Shown here piece by piece: positions 23,847-34,645 of a stretch of 64,000 nt of DNA (the stretch's first letter is position 1; each line of letters starts with the position of its first letter). The DNA comes from Rhynchopus euleeides (lineage: Eukaryota; Euglenozoa; Diplonemea; Diplonemida; Diplonemidae). Made by a program: the position numbers and the translations under genes. The notes below the pieces were generated by a model. That model saw only the letters and a list, made by a program, of their open reading frames with translations. It had not been told where the DNA came from and searched no databases. The stretch is taken from assembly GCA_963210315.1 (NCBI GenBank), contig OY723269.1, forward strand, positions 1 to 64,000. Direction: 5' to 3'.

Positions 23847-26240
23847 CTAGGGATTTTGGTTTTGCGGCCGACCATCATGGATCACAGTTGTTGTAAGGCT
23901 CTGCTGAACCTTGCTGTATCCGTATGCAGAGAACTGCAAGAAGTGTACGCTGTTGTCACAAATAATGTAAAAGGTGTTGGCTGCCTTCGGGGTGTTGTAT
24001 TTGTGCTCACTGACCTTCTGTCCAAGGCCATTGTCTGCATCTTCTGTGAGAATGACAACAATGCAGATCTGCAAAACAACAGCGGTTAGATACACAGCAA
24101 TGCTGTCAGCCCAGAATGGCGAGTTCATCACTCGATGCAAGTTGCAGTAGTCCTGGACTCCTTTCTGACATTCCAGACCCAAGCCCTGCCAATGAACAAA
24201 AGATGCAATTGAAACCAAGTGTCTCAGTCCCTCTGGAAAGGGATCCTTCCAGACATGTTCACGAAGGAGCTTTGCGGAAGCCCGTTGGTCCAGGGCAGCC
24301 GTCCCCACCCCAGGAACTCTTCTTCTGATTTGACTGTAGCACAAAAGGGAGTGGTAAAAGCAATGACCGTCTCCAGGAACGTCAACAACGGCGGTACAGG
24401 GAAGCCCTGCAGCTGCCAGAAACTGGCGGACCCGAAGGGAGACTGTTGTTCTTTCAAGCTGTGCTCCTGTTCTCTTCAGGTTTGGGGGGAAAAAACTCAG
24501 TCGATCACCGTCGCGGTTAGAGTCAGGAAGATGATACTGAGGAAAAGGCATGCCATCATCATCATCGTCATCATCATCGTCATCTTCAGCAAACTCAAGG
24601 TGTGCCACTGTGTTGGGGAGGGGTGCATTTCTTTGCAAGGCTTCTGCAGTTGGAGGAGGGAGGTTAGAGTTTTGATGAACAGAAGCCGAGTAAGCTGCAT
24701 CCGAAATTGTCTGGTACTTTGTTCTGATGGCTGCCTTCTCAGCATCAGTCAGGTTTGCAAATATCCCCTCCACCTCCCTCCCCACAACATCAAGCACCTC
24801 CTTGAAGACAGGATTCTGAATTGGGAACATTTTTCCTGTCATCTTACTCACAGGAACAGCAACCTTCACAGCATCAGACGAACGGCACCTGCTGAGGGCA
24901 ACATACAGCTGTCCATGTGCAAAGCACTGGTTTGTAGTCAGGTCAAGCCCAACCCGATCCAGTGTCTGTCCCTGTGCTTTGTTGATTGTGCTTGCAAAGG
25001 CAAGAGAAACTGGAAACTGGACACGCTTCATGGCAAAGCCAACCTTTTTTGCATCTGGTTCGTTCTTGACCCGTGGGATGCAGATGTAGTCACTTTCCAG
25101 GGTGTCAGGTTTGTCAATCGGAACACACAGAAGGTTGAGAGGGGTAATCCTCTTCAAGATCAGCCGTGTCCCATTACACAGCCCTCCTGGAGGATTCAAG
25201 TTCTTCAGAAGCATGACAGGTGCCCCAACCTTGAGGTGCAGTGTGTGGAGTGGGATTCCAGTCACCACCACTTGGTTGAGCACATCATTGTCAAGAAGGT
25301 CAGGACGAACATTCTCCTCAACACAGGTGTCCTGCCCGATAATGAGAAACTCCTCCCCAGGCATCCTCTGCAGACATTTTTGGTTGAGCTCACGCTGTGC
25401 ACTGTTTGTTGGACACATGATCATTGCATTCCCAATGAATGAGGAGGAGAAGGAGGATGGAGCATGATGATTGTTCTGCTTCTTCGAAAGATTTGGAAAG
25501 GTGTGTTCAATCAGGTCTTCCTGGCTGTAGTAGTGGCAACTGTCATTTTTTCTTCTGATTGCAGCAGCACTGGAAGGAAACACGTTCTTGACATACATCT
25601 TGCTGAAGAGGTTTATGGTCCCATCTTCCTCATTCATGGAACCATCCCCAACTGCACTCAAAAACTGTGCATATTCCAGGTCACCCTGTTGCCTCATAAT
25701 TTGGGTCAAACTTATCTTCTGAATTTCAGGCCAGAGAGGGGACATGTGGAGTGTTGCTGCAATTGCCCCCTCCCTGGTGTCATGCACCGGAAGAATTTGC
25801 TTGATGTCACCACCAAGCACTGTCACAATCCCACCAAAGGGTGCCTCATTCTGCCTCACCCTCCGACAGGACCGATCCACAATCTCAACACATTCCCTCC
25901 TTGCCATCACCACCTCATCCCAAACAATCAGTGACGTTTTTCTGATCAAGTCCTCAAACTCTGTGGGCAAGGAACAGAGTTTGTTACATTCGGAAGGGTC
26001 AATGTTGAGGGGAATCTTGAACCGGTTGTGGGCGGTCCGCCCCCCACGAAGAAGTGTAGCAGCAATTCCGGAACTGGCAACGGCTAGGGCGATGGAGTGC
26101 CCTTCCTGTTGAGGCATCGGATTCCCGACGGCTCTTCCGAAACGCAGCAGCCCGCCTTCTGTCGCTTGAATCAGAACTGTCATCCTCCTCCTCTTCCCCA
26201 GGAATCTGCTCGCCAGCGAAAAGCAAGCCCGCACGTTCAT
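23847..26240 (-). CDS. PIF1-like helicase with C-terminal OTU domain, N-terminally truncated
   Basis: A 797-residue open frame. Helicase part: motif Ia region at about 51-71 (ALAVASSGIAA), motif II with D108-E109, motif III at about 142-150 (LGGDIKQIL), and motifs V and VI at about 415-453 (KAQGQTLDRVGLDL, GQLYVALSRCR). An acidic run (about 552-562) links to an OTU-type cysteine protease domain at about 618-770, with D624-G625-H626-C627 and H766 as likely catalytic residues. Such PIF1-OTU fusions are typical of Helitron-type transposons and related eukaryotic element proteins. The Walker A region that normally precedes motif Ia is missing: residues 1-45 look unrelated and the upstream frame shows no GKT motif. 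CAACAG just before the EGH codons could be a splice acceptor, so a lost or remote first exon is possible. I read it as a truncated element protein, probably unable to hydrolyse ATP. No HUH Rep domain is visible. Confidence 0.82.
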   Translation of the reverse strand: MNVRACFSLASRFLGKRRRMTVLIQATEGGLLRFGRAVGNPMPQQEGHSIALAVASSGIAATLLRGGRTAHNRFKIPLNIDPSECNKLCSLPTEFEDLIRKTSLIVWDEVVMARRECVEIVDRSCRRVRQNEAPFGGIVTVLGGDIKQILPVHDTREGAIAATLHMSPLWPEIQKISLTQIMRQQGDLEYAQFLSAVGDGSMNEEDGTINLFSKMYVKNVFPSSAAAIRRKNDSCHYYSQEDLIEHTFPNLSKKQNNHHAPSSFSSSFIGNAMIMCPTNSAQRELNQKCLQRMPGEEFLIIGQDTCVEENVRPDLLDNDVLNQVVVTGIPLHTLHLKVGAPVMLLKNLNPPGGLCNGTRLILKRITPLNLLCVPIDKPDTLESDYICIPRVKNEPDAKKVGFAMKRVQFPVSLAFASTINKAQGQTLDRVGLDLTTNQCFAHGQLYVALSRCRSSDAVKVAVPVSKMTGKMFPIQNPVFKEVLDVVGREVEGIFANLTDAEKAAIRTKYQTISDAAYSASVHQNSNLPPPTAEALQRNAPLPNTVAHLEFAEDDDDDDDDDDGMPFPQYHLPDSNRDGDRLSFFPPNLKRTGAQLERTTVSLRVRQFLAAAGLPCTAVVDVPGDGHCFYHSLLCYSQIRRRVPGVGTAALDQRASAKLLREHVWKDPFPEGLRHLVSIASFVHWQGLGLECQKGVQDYCNLHRVMNSPFWADSIAVYLTAVVLQICIVVILTEDADNGLGQKVSEHKYNTPKAANTFYIICDNSVHFLQFSAYGYSKVQQSLTTTVIHDGRPQNQNP

Positions 26241-26560
26241 TCTGGATCATCAGCGGCACAGAGCAACGACGAGTGCCTTCTGGATTCCACATCCATGGGC
26301 CATCCCAGCAAAAGCGGTAGCCGGCCGAGACGTACTCCTCAATGGTCCGCAGACGTGCATGCGACATAGTTTGTGTGGTTCCTGTGTGGGAGATGTGTGT
26401 GGATGCACGTACAAGATGACACAACACATGAACAAGACGGAGCTGCAAACAAAAGACATGAACAAGGGGCGGGAGCAGGCAGGGAAGGGTGGGGGGGGGG
26501 GGGGGCGGGGGGGACGCGACACAGGTTCACACCTGAACAACACGCTTGCTCATTTCTCGT
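26241..26560. other. Region upstream of helicase, ending in a G tract
   Basis: On the minus strand an open frame from about 26448 into 26160 encodes an aromatic stretch and then an acidic, Ser/Asp-rich stretch. It could be an upstream exon of the helicase gene but has no known domain. A long, slightly interrupted G tract lies near 26491-26513. The last 20 bp before array 4 (ACGCTTGCTCATTTCTCGT) are identical before arrays 5 and 6. Confidence 0.5.
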
Positions 26561-27943
26561 GCGGGTTTGCGGGTTTGCGGGTTTGCGGGTTTGCGGGTTT
26601 GCGGGTTTGCGGGTTTGCGGGTTTGCGGGTTTGCGGGTTTGCGGGTTTGCGGGTTTGCGGGTTTGCGGGTTTGCGGGTTTGCGGGTTTGCGGGTTTGCGG
26701 GTTTGCGGGTTTGCGGGTTTGCGGGTTTGCGGGTTTGCGGGTTTGCGGGTTTGCGGGTTTGCGGGTTTGCGGGTTTGCGGGTTTGCGGGTTTGCGGGTTT
26801 GCGGGTTTGCGGGTTTGCGGGTTTGCGGGTTTGCGGGTTTGCGGGTTTGCGGGTTTGCGGGTTTGCGGGTTTGCGGGTTTGCGGGTTTGCGGGTTTGCGG
26901 GTTTGCGGGTTTGCGGGTTTGCGGGTTTGCGGGTTTGCGGGTTTGCGGGTTTGCGGGTTTGCGGGTTTGCGGGTTTGCGGGTTTGCGGGTTTGCGGGTTT
27001 GCGGGTTTGCGGGTTTGCGGGTTTGCGGGTTTGCGGGTTTGCGGGTTTGCGGGTTTGCGGGTTTGCGGGTTTGCGGGTTTGCGGGTTTGCGGGTTTGCGG
27101 GTTTGCGGGTTTGCGGGTTTGCGGGTTTGCGGGTTTGCGGGTTTGCGGGTTTGCGGGTTTGCGGGTTTGCGGGTTTGCGGGTTTGCGGGTTTGCGGGTTT
27201 GCGGGTTTGCGGGTTTGCGGGTTTGCGGGTTTGCGGGTTTGCGGGTTTGCGGGTTTGCGGGTTTGCGGGTTTGCGGGTTTGCGGGTTTGCGGGTTTGCGG
27301 GTTTGCGGGTTTGCGGGTTTGCGGGTTTGCGGGTTTGCGGGTTTGCGGGTTTGCGGGTTTGCGGGTTTGCGGGTTTGCGGGTTTGCGGGTTTGCGGGTTT
27401 GCGGGTTTGCGGGTTTGCGGGTTTGCGGGTTTGCGGGTTTGCGGGTTTGCGGGTTTGCGGGTTTGCGGGTTTGCGGGTTTGCGGGTTTGCGGGTTTGCGG
27501 GTTTGCGGGTTTGCGGGTTTGCGGGTTTGCGGGTTTGCGGGTTTGCGGGTTTGCGGGTTTGCGGGTTTGCGGGTTTGCGGGTTTGCGGGTTTGCGGGTTT
27601 GCGGGTTTGCGGGTTTGCGGGTTTGCGGGTTTGCGGGTTTGCGGGTTTGCGGGTTTGCGGGTTTGCGGGTTTGCGGGTTTGCGGGTTTGCGGGTTTGCGG
27701 GTTTGCGGGTTTGCGGGTTTGCGGGTTTGCGGGTTTGCGGGTTTGCGGGTTTGCGGGTTTGCGGGTTTGCGGGTTTGCGGGTTTGCGGGTTTGCGGGTTT
27801 GCGGGTTTGCGGGTTTGCGGGTTTGCGGGTTTGCGGGTTTGCGGGTTTGCGGGTTTGCGGGTTTGCGGGTTTGCGGGTTTGCGGGTTTGCGGGTTTGCGG
27901 GTTTGCGGGTTTGCGGGTTTGCGGGTTTGCGGGTTTGCGGGTT
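26561..27943 (+). repeat. Telomere-like array 4, (TTTGCGGG)n
   Basis: About 173 copies, same orientation as the others. It ends GCGGGTT directly before ACTATAATGTATAGT. Confidence 0.97.
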
Positions 27944-29999
27944 ACTATAATGTATAGTGGAAACCCAGGCTTTTACCACTACAGGGCAGATGCACAATTT
28001 TGCGCTTGGAATTTTTTGAGATTTCTTTTTATGGTGAAAAGAACGGAGCGCAACGGACCCAAAAGTAAGCGGGGCCGCCACTTTTCTGCTCAGAATTTTG
28101 TTCGACTTTGATAAAAACACTGAATTTCCCCTAACCAGCCAAAAATCCCACCTAAAATCCGGTTTTTGGTGACGTCGGCAATATTTTCGAAACGGCTCAG
28201 AACTAACAAATTCCTTCGATCGTGGAATTTCCGGGGGGTGTGCCTACCTGAAAACAATTTCGGATTTCAGCCACTCGAAAATCCGTCCATGTTGGGTGCC
28301 ATAGGGAAGTGCAACTTTTTGGCTGAAAATTCCTTAGGGAAATCGCCCATAGTAGTTTTATACCGTTTCCGCGGCGAAAACGGGCTGAAAACTGATGACA
28401 ACGCACCACCACGTCCCGCTAGGTATGGGTAGCGACCCGGGAATATCTTAGAAACGCCTGCAACACTATTTCTTCGATAGAATCGGATCGTTGTGTGGCC
28501 GATGCCGCCGACACATACGGGTGTTGCCGGAGCCTGGGGCTATTCCAGCCACGGACTGAAATGGAAGACGCCTGGCCATTGTCGTTTGAGTACGCCGAGG
28601 ACACGGAGTCCGCCACACATTATCACTGTCGGACAACATGCACAAAAGAAATTCTGGTTTCATCTTGGCCTGCCAGATGGAGTTACAGTGACCCAAAGAT
28701 CTGATGGAGTCACAGTGGCCCTAAATTCTGAACCCACACAAGCACCTTGCCATACAACATGCAGTCAGTGGTCTGTGCACTCGACTCCATGCAACAAGCC
28801 TGTCATGGGCTTGGCAGGTTCTGCCCTTTGTGGTTTGCACCCCACATGATCAGATCAAGAACAACAGGAGTTGCCACCTCACAGGCGTGATTGTGACGAC
28901 TGACACCTGCCGAGACTGAGGCAGCACAAGGAGGGCAGCACTCAGGCAGCCGACTGGGCCACGACCGAGTCCCGCCTCTGTTGTCTGGTGGTACTAGCGA
29001 CCGCCCAACCCAACCATCCATGCCACCAAGATCAGAGGCTCCCCTCGAAGATCGAACAACGTTGCCACGGGCGTGATAGCGATGACTGACAGGTCTGCAG
29101 AAGCTGCAGCACCACGAGGATCCCGTCTGCAGGGCGCGTTGTGCAGCCCCACCGCGAGACTGAAGCAGCTGCACCACGTGCCCACTACCGTTGTCTGGCA
29201 GCACTCAGCGGCAGCGGCAGGAGTCGTGCATGCATCGGGGGAGTGCAACCTGCAAATGTTGAAGCTCTTCAGGATTGCAATTCTGGATGTGTCGATCCGT
29301 GGGGTGGGCTTGATCGGTGGTGTGTGCTGCAGAAGAGTGCACACAGCCTGCCATCAATTACCCGCTTGGAACATGACTACATACACATCCACAGGAGCGG
29401 CTTTCTCCTCCATTCTGCAGGTTCTGCGGTTTGCGGGTTTCCCGCTGCACGGAGACTGAGGGCAGCTGCACCACGTGCAGTTGCGACTCCGGGCAGCTCC
29501 GTTGTCTGGCGCCACTGCGTGGCAGCAACGAGCATGAGCCACACTGGTCACAACCGGCACTGGCATTGGATGGAGGGCGGGTGTGTCAGGTCACTGTCCG
29601 TGCAGGTGTTGTGGAGAGTGCAACTTATGACTGCACAGAGGGCCCGTCGGCAGTCGTCCGAATATCAAACCTGTTCACGAAGTGGGAATTCACGGTGTGT
29701 TTGCAGGCGGGCGAGACGCTTCACCCTTCCTGCATGCTTCCATGTGCAGTCTGCAACGGCGCACTATTCCGTTCAAGTAGACCCCGCGGATCAACAGATG
29801 CAGAATTTCAGCCCTCAAATTTTGTAGGTCCATTCGGGGTCCTCTCCATTCGGGGTCCTCCTGTCAGAACTGCACAAACAGGATCATGAGATACACAGCG
29901 ACAGCAGGACTGTCTACATTCGGCGACTTCGACTCAGCCGTCTGACGCTTCCCAGTGCCACAAACAGACAACACGCAGACACGCTTGCTCATTTCTCGT
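27944..29999. repeat. 2056-bp inter-array spacer, copy B1
   Basis: The first part (to about 28440) is a diverged 569-bp satellite unit. The rest is GC-rich sequence without a supported gene. One frame at 29461-29505 reads GSCTTCSCDSGQLRC, which fits the CxxCxC...C hallmark of von Willebrand type C (VWC) modules. Related but frame-disturbed blocks occur near 28910 and 29150, so this may be a decayed Cys-rich extracellular gene. A 16-bp duplication (CTCCATTCGGGGTCCT) near 29840 is the main difference from copy B2. Confidence 0.88.
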
Positions 30000-32605
30000 G
30001 CGGGTTTGCGGGTTTGCGGGTTTGCGGGTTTGCGGGTTTGCGGGTTTGCGGGTTTGCGGGTTTGCGGGTTTGCGGGTTTGCGGGTTTGCGGGTTTGCGGG
30101 TTTGCGGGTTTGCGGGTTTGCGGGTTTGCGGGTTTGCGGGTTTGCGGGTTTGCGGGTTTGCGGGTTTGCGGGTTTGCGGGTTTGCGGGTTTGCGGGTTTG
30201 CGGGTTTGCGGGTTTGCGGGTTTGCGGGTTTGCGGGTTTGCGGGTTTGCGGGTTTGCGGGTTTGCGGGTTTGCGGGTTTGCGGGTTTGCGGGTTTGCGGG
30301 TTTGCGGGTTTGCGGGTTTGCGGGTTTGCGGGTTTGCGGGTTTGCGGGTTTGCGGGTTTGCGGGTTTGCGGGTTTGCGGGTTTGCGGGTTTGCGGGTTTG
30401 CGGGTTTGCGGGTTTGCGGGTTTGCGGGTTTGCGGGTTTGCGGGTTTGCGGGTTTGCGGGTTTGCGGGTTTGCGGGTTTGCGGGTTTGCGGGTTTGCGGG
30501 TTTGCGGGTTTGCGGGTTTGCGGGTTTGCGGGTTTGCGGGTTTGCGGGTTTGCGGGTTTGCGGGTTTGCGGGTTTGCGGGTTTGCGGGTTTGCGGGTTTG
30601 CGGGTTTGCGGGTTTGCGGGTTTGCGGGTTTGCGGGTTTGCGGGTTTGCGGGTTTGCGGGTTTGCGGGTTTGCGGGTTTGCGGGTTTGCGGGTTTGCGGG
30701 TTTGCGGGTTTGCGGGTTTGCGGGTTTGCGGGTTTGCGGGTTTGCGGGTTTGCGGGTTTGCGGGTTTGCGGGTTTGCGGGTTTGCGGGTTTGCGGGTTTG
30801 CGGGTTTGCGGGTTTGCGGGTTTGCGGGTTTGCGGGTTTGCGGGTTTGCGGGTTTGCGGGTTTGCGGGTTTGCGGGTTTGCGGGTTTGCGGGTTTGCGGG
30901 TTTGCGGGTTTGCGGGTTTGCGGGTTTGCGGGTTTGCGGGTTTGCGGGTTTGCGGGTTTGCGGGTTTGCGGGTTTGCGGGTTTGCGGGTTTGCGGGTTTG
31001 CGGGTTTGCGGGTTTGCGGGTTTGCGGGTTTGCGGGTTTGCGGGTTTGCGGGTTTGCGGGTTTGCGGGTTTGCGGGTTTGCGGGTTTGCGGGTTTGCGGG
31101 TTTGCGGGTTTGCGGGTTTGCGGGTTTGCGGGTTTGCGGGTTTGCGGGTTTGCGGGTTTGCGGGTTTGCGGGTTTGCGGGTTTGCGGGTTTGCGGGTTTG
31201 CGGGTTTGCGGGTTTGCGGGTTTGCGGGTTTGCGGGTTTGCGGGTTTGCGGGTTTGCGGGTTTGCGGGTTTGCGGGTTTGCGGGTTTGCGGGTTTGCGGG
31301 TTTGCGGGTTTGCGGGTTTGCGGGTTTGCGGGTTTGCGGGTTTGCGGGTTTGCGGGTTTGCGGGTTTGCGGGTTTGCGGGTTTGCGGGTTTGCGGGTTTG
31401 CGGGTTTGCGGGTTTGCGGGTTTGCGGGTTTGCGGGTTTGCGGGTTTGCGGGTTTGCGGGTTTGCGGGTTTGCGGGTTTGCGGGTTTGCGGGTTTGCGGG
31501 TTTGCGGGTTTGCGGGTTTGCGGGTTTGCGGGTTTGCGGGTTTGCGGGTTTGCGGGTTTGCGGGTTTGCGGGTTTGCGGGTTTGCGGGTTTGCGGGTTTG
31601 CGGGTTTGCGGGTTTGCGGGTTTGCGGGTTTGCGGGTTTGCGGGTTTGCGGGTTTGCGGGTTTGCGGGTTTGCGGGTTTGCGGGTTTGCGGGTTTGCGGG
31701 TTTGCGGGTTTGCGGGTTTGCGGGTTTGCGGGTTTGCGGGTTTGCGGGTTTGCGGGTTTGCGGGTTTGCGGGTTTGCGGGTTTGCGGGTTTGCGGGTTTG
31801 CGGGTTTGCGGGTTTGCGGGTTTGCGGGTTTGCGGGTTTGCGGGTTTGCGGGTTTGCGGGTTTGCGGGTTTGCGGGTTTGCGGGTTTGCGGGTTTGCGGG
31901 TTTGCGGGTTTGCGGGTTTGCGGGTTTGCGGGTTTGCGGGTTTGCGGGTTTGCGGGTTTGCGGGTTTGCGGGTTTGCGGGTTTGGGGTTTGCGGGTTTGC
32001 GGGTTTGCGGGTTTGCGGGTTTGCGGGTTTGCGGGTTTGCGGGTTTGCGGGTTTGCGGGTTTGCGGGTTTGCGGGTTTGCGGGTTTGCGGGTTTGCGGGT
32101 TTGCGGGTTTGCGGGTTTGCGGGTTTGCGGGTTTGCGGGTTTGCGGGTTTGCGGGTTTGCGGGTTTGCGGGTTTGCGGGTTTGCGGGTTTGCGGGTTTGC
32201 GGGTTTGCGGGTTTGCGGGTTTGCGGGTTTGCGGGTTTGCGGGTTTGCGGGTTTGCGGGTTTGCGGGTTTGCGGGTTTGCGGGTTTGCGGGTTTGCGGGT
32301 TTGCGGGTTTGCGGGTTTGCGGGTTTGCGGGTTTGCGGGTTTGCGGGTTTGCGGGTTTGCGGGTTTGCGGGTTTGCGGGTTTGCGGGTTTGCGGGTTTGC
32401 GGGTTTGCGGGTTTGCGGGTTTGCGGGTTTGCGGGTTTGCGGGTTTGCGGGTTTGCGGGTTTGCGGGTTTGCGGGTTTGCGGGTTTGCGGGTTTGCGGGT
32501 TTGCGGGTTTGCGGGTTTGCGGGTTTGCGGGTTTGCGGGTTTGCGGGTTTGCGGGTTTGCGGGTTTGCGGGTTTGCGGGTTTGCGGGTTTGCGGGTTTGC
32601 GGGTT
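30000..32605 (+). repeat. Telomere-like array 5, (TTTGCGGG)n
   Basis: About 326 copies. One unit near 31981 has lost its C (TTTGGGG), the only interruption I see. It ends directly before ACTATAATGTATAGT. Confidence 0.97.
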
Positions 32606-34645
32606 ACTATAATGTATAGTGGAAACCCAGGCTTTTACCACTACAGGGCAGATGCACAATTTTGCGCTTGGAATTTTTTGAGATTTCTTTTTATGGTGAA
32701 AAGAACGGAGCGCAACGGACCCAAAAGTAAGCGGGGCCGCCACTTTTCTGCTCAGAATTTTGTTCGACTTTGATAAAAACACTGAATTTCCCCTAACCAG
32801 CCAAAAATCCCACCTAAAATCCGGTTTTTGGTGACGTCGGCAATATTTTCGAAACGGCTCAGAACTAACAAATTCCTTCGATCGTGGAATTTCCGGGGGG
32901 TGTGCCTACCTGAAAACAATTTCGGATTTCAGCCACTCGAAAATCCGTCCATGTTGGGTGCCATAGGGAAGTGCAACTTTTTGGCTGAAAATTCCTTAGG
33001 GAAATCGCCCATAGTAGTTTTATACCGTTTCCGCGGCGAAAACGGGCTGAAAACTGATGACAACGCACCACCACGTCCCGCTAGGTATGGGTAGCGACCC
33101 GGGAATATCTTAGAAACGCCTGCAACACTATTTCTTCGATAGAATCGGATCGTTGTGTGGCCGATGCCGCCGACACATACGGGTGTTGCCGGAGCCTGGG
33201 GCTATTCCAGCCACGGACTGAAATGGAAGACGCCTGGCCATTGTCGTTTGAGTACGCCGAGGACACGGAGTCCGCCACACATTATCACTGTCGGACAACA
33301 TGCACAAAAGAAATTCTGGTTTCATCTTGGCCTGCCAGATGGAGTTACAGTGACCCAAAGATCTGATGGAGTCACAGTGGCCCTAAATTCTGAACCCACA
33401 CAAGCACCTTGCCATACAACATGCAGTCAGTGGTCTGTGCACTCGACTCCATGCAACAAGCCTGTCATGGGCTTGGCAGGTTCTGCCCTTTGTGGTTTGC
33501 ACCCCACATGATCAGATCAAGAACAACAGGAGTTGCCACCTCACAGGCGTGATTGTGACGACTGACACCTGCCGAGACTGAGGCAGCACAAGGAGGGCAG
33601 CACTCAGGCAGCCGACTGGGCCACGACCGAGTCCCGCCTCTGTTGTCTGGTGGTACTAGCGACCGCCCAACCCAACCATCCATGCCACCAAGATCAGAGG
33701 CTCCCCTCGAAGATCGAACAACGTTGCCACGGGCGTGATAGCGATGACTGACAGGTCTGCAGAAGCTGCAGCACCACGAGGATCCCGTCTGCAGGGCGCG
33801 TTGTGCAGCCCCACCGCGAGACTGAAGCAGCTGCACCACGTGCCCACTACCGTTGTCTGGCAGCACTCAGCGGCAGCGGCAGGAGTCGTGCATGCATCGG
33901 GGGAGTGCAACCTGCAAATGTTGAAGCTCTTCAGGATTGCAATTCTGGATGTGTCGATCCGTGGGGTGGGCTTGATCGGTGGTGTGTGCTGCAGAAGAGT
34001 GCACACAGCCTGCCATCAATTACCCGCTTGGAACATGACTACATACACATCCACAGGAGCGGCTTTCTCCTCCATTCTGCAGGTTCTGCGGTTTGCGGGT
34101 TTCCCGCTGCACGGAGACTGAGGGCAGCTGCACCACGTGCAGTTGCGACTCCGGGCAGCTCCGTTGTCTGGCGCCACTGCGTGGCAGCAACGAGCATGAG
34201 CCACACTGGTCACAACCGGCACTGGCATTGGATGGAGGGCGGGTGTGTCAGGTCACTGTCCGTGCAGGTGTTGTGGAGAGTGCAACTTATGACTGCACAG
34301 AGGGCCCGTCGGCAGTCGTCCGAATATCAAACCTGTTCACGAAGTGGGAATTCACGGTGTGTTTGCAGGCGGGCGAGACGCTTCACCCTTCCTGCATGCT
34401 TCCATGTGCAGTCTGCAACGGCGCACTATTCCGTTCAAGTAGACCCCGCGGATCAACAGATGCAGAATTTCAGCCCTCAAATTTTGTAGGTCCATTCGGG
34501 GTCCTCCTGTCAGAACTGCACAAACAGGATCATGAGATACACAGCGACAGCAGGACTGTCTACATTCGGCGACTTCGACTCAGCCGTCTGACGCTTCCCA
34601 GTGCCACAAACAGACAACACGCAGACACGCTTGCTCATTTCTCGT
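32606..34645. repeat. 2040-bp inter-array spacer, copy B2
   Basis: Copy of 27944-29999, 16 bp shorter because it lacks the small duplication and otherwise almost identical. The VWC-like motif recurs at 34123-34167. I see no supported gene; ORFs of 116-228 codons recur in both copies only because the DNA does. Confidence 0.9.
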
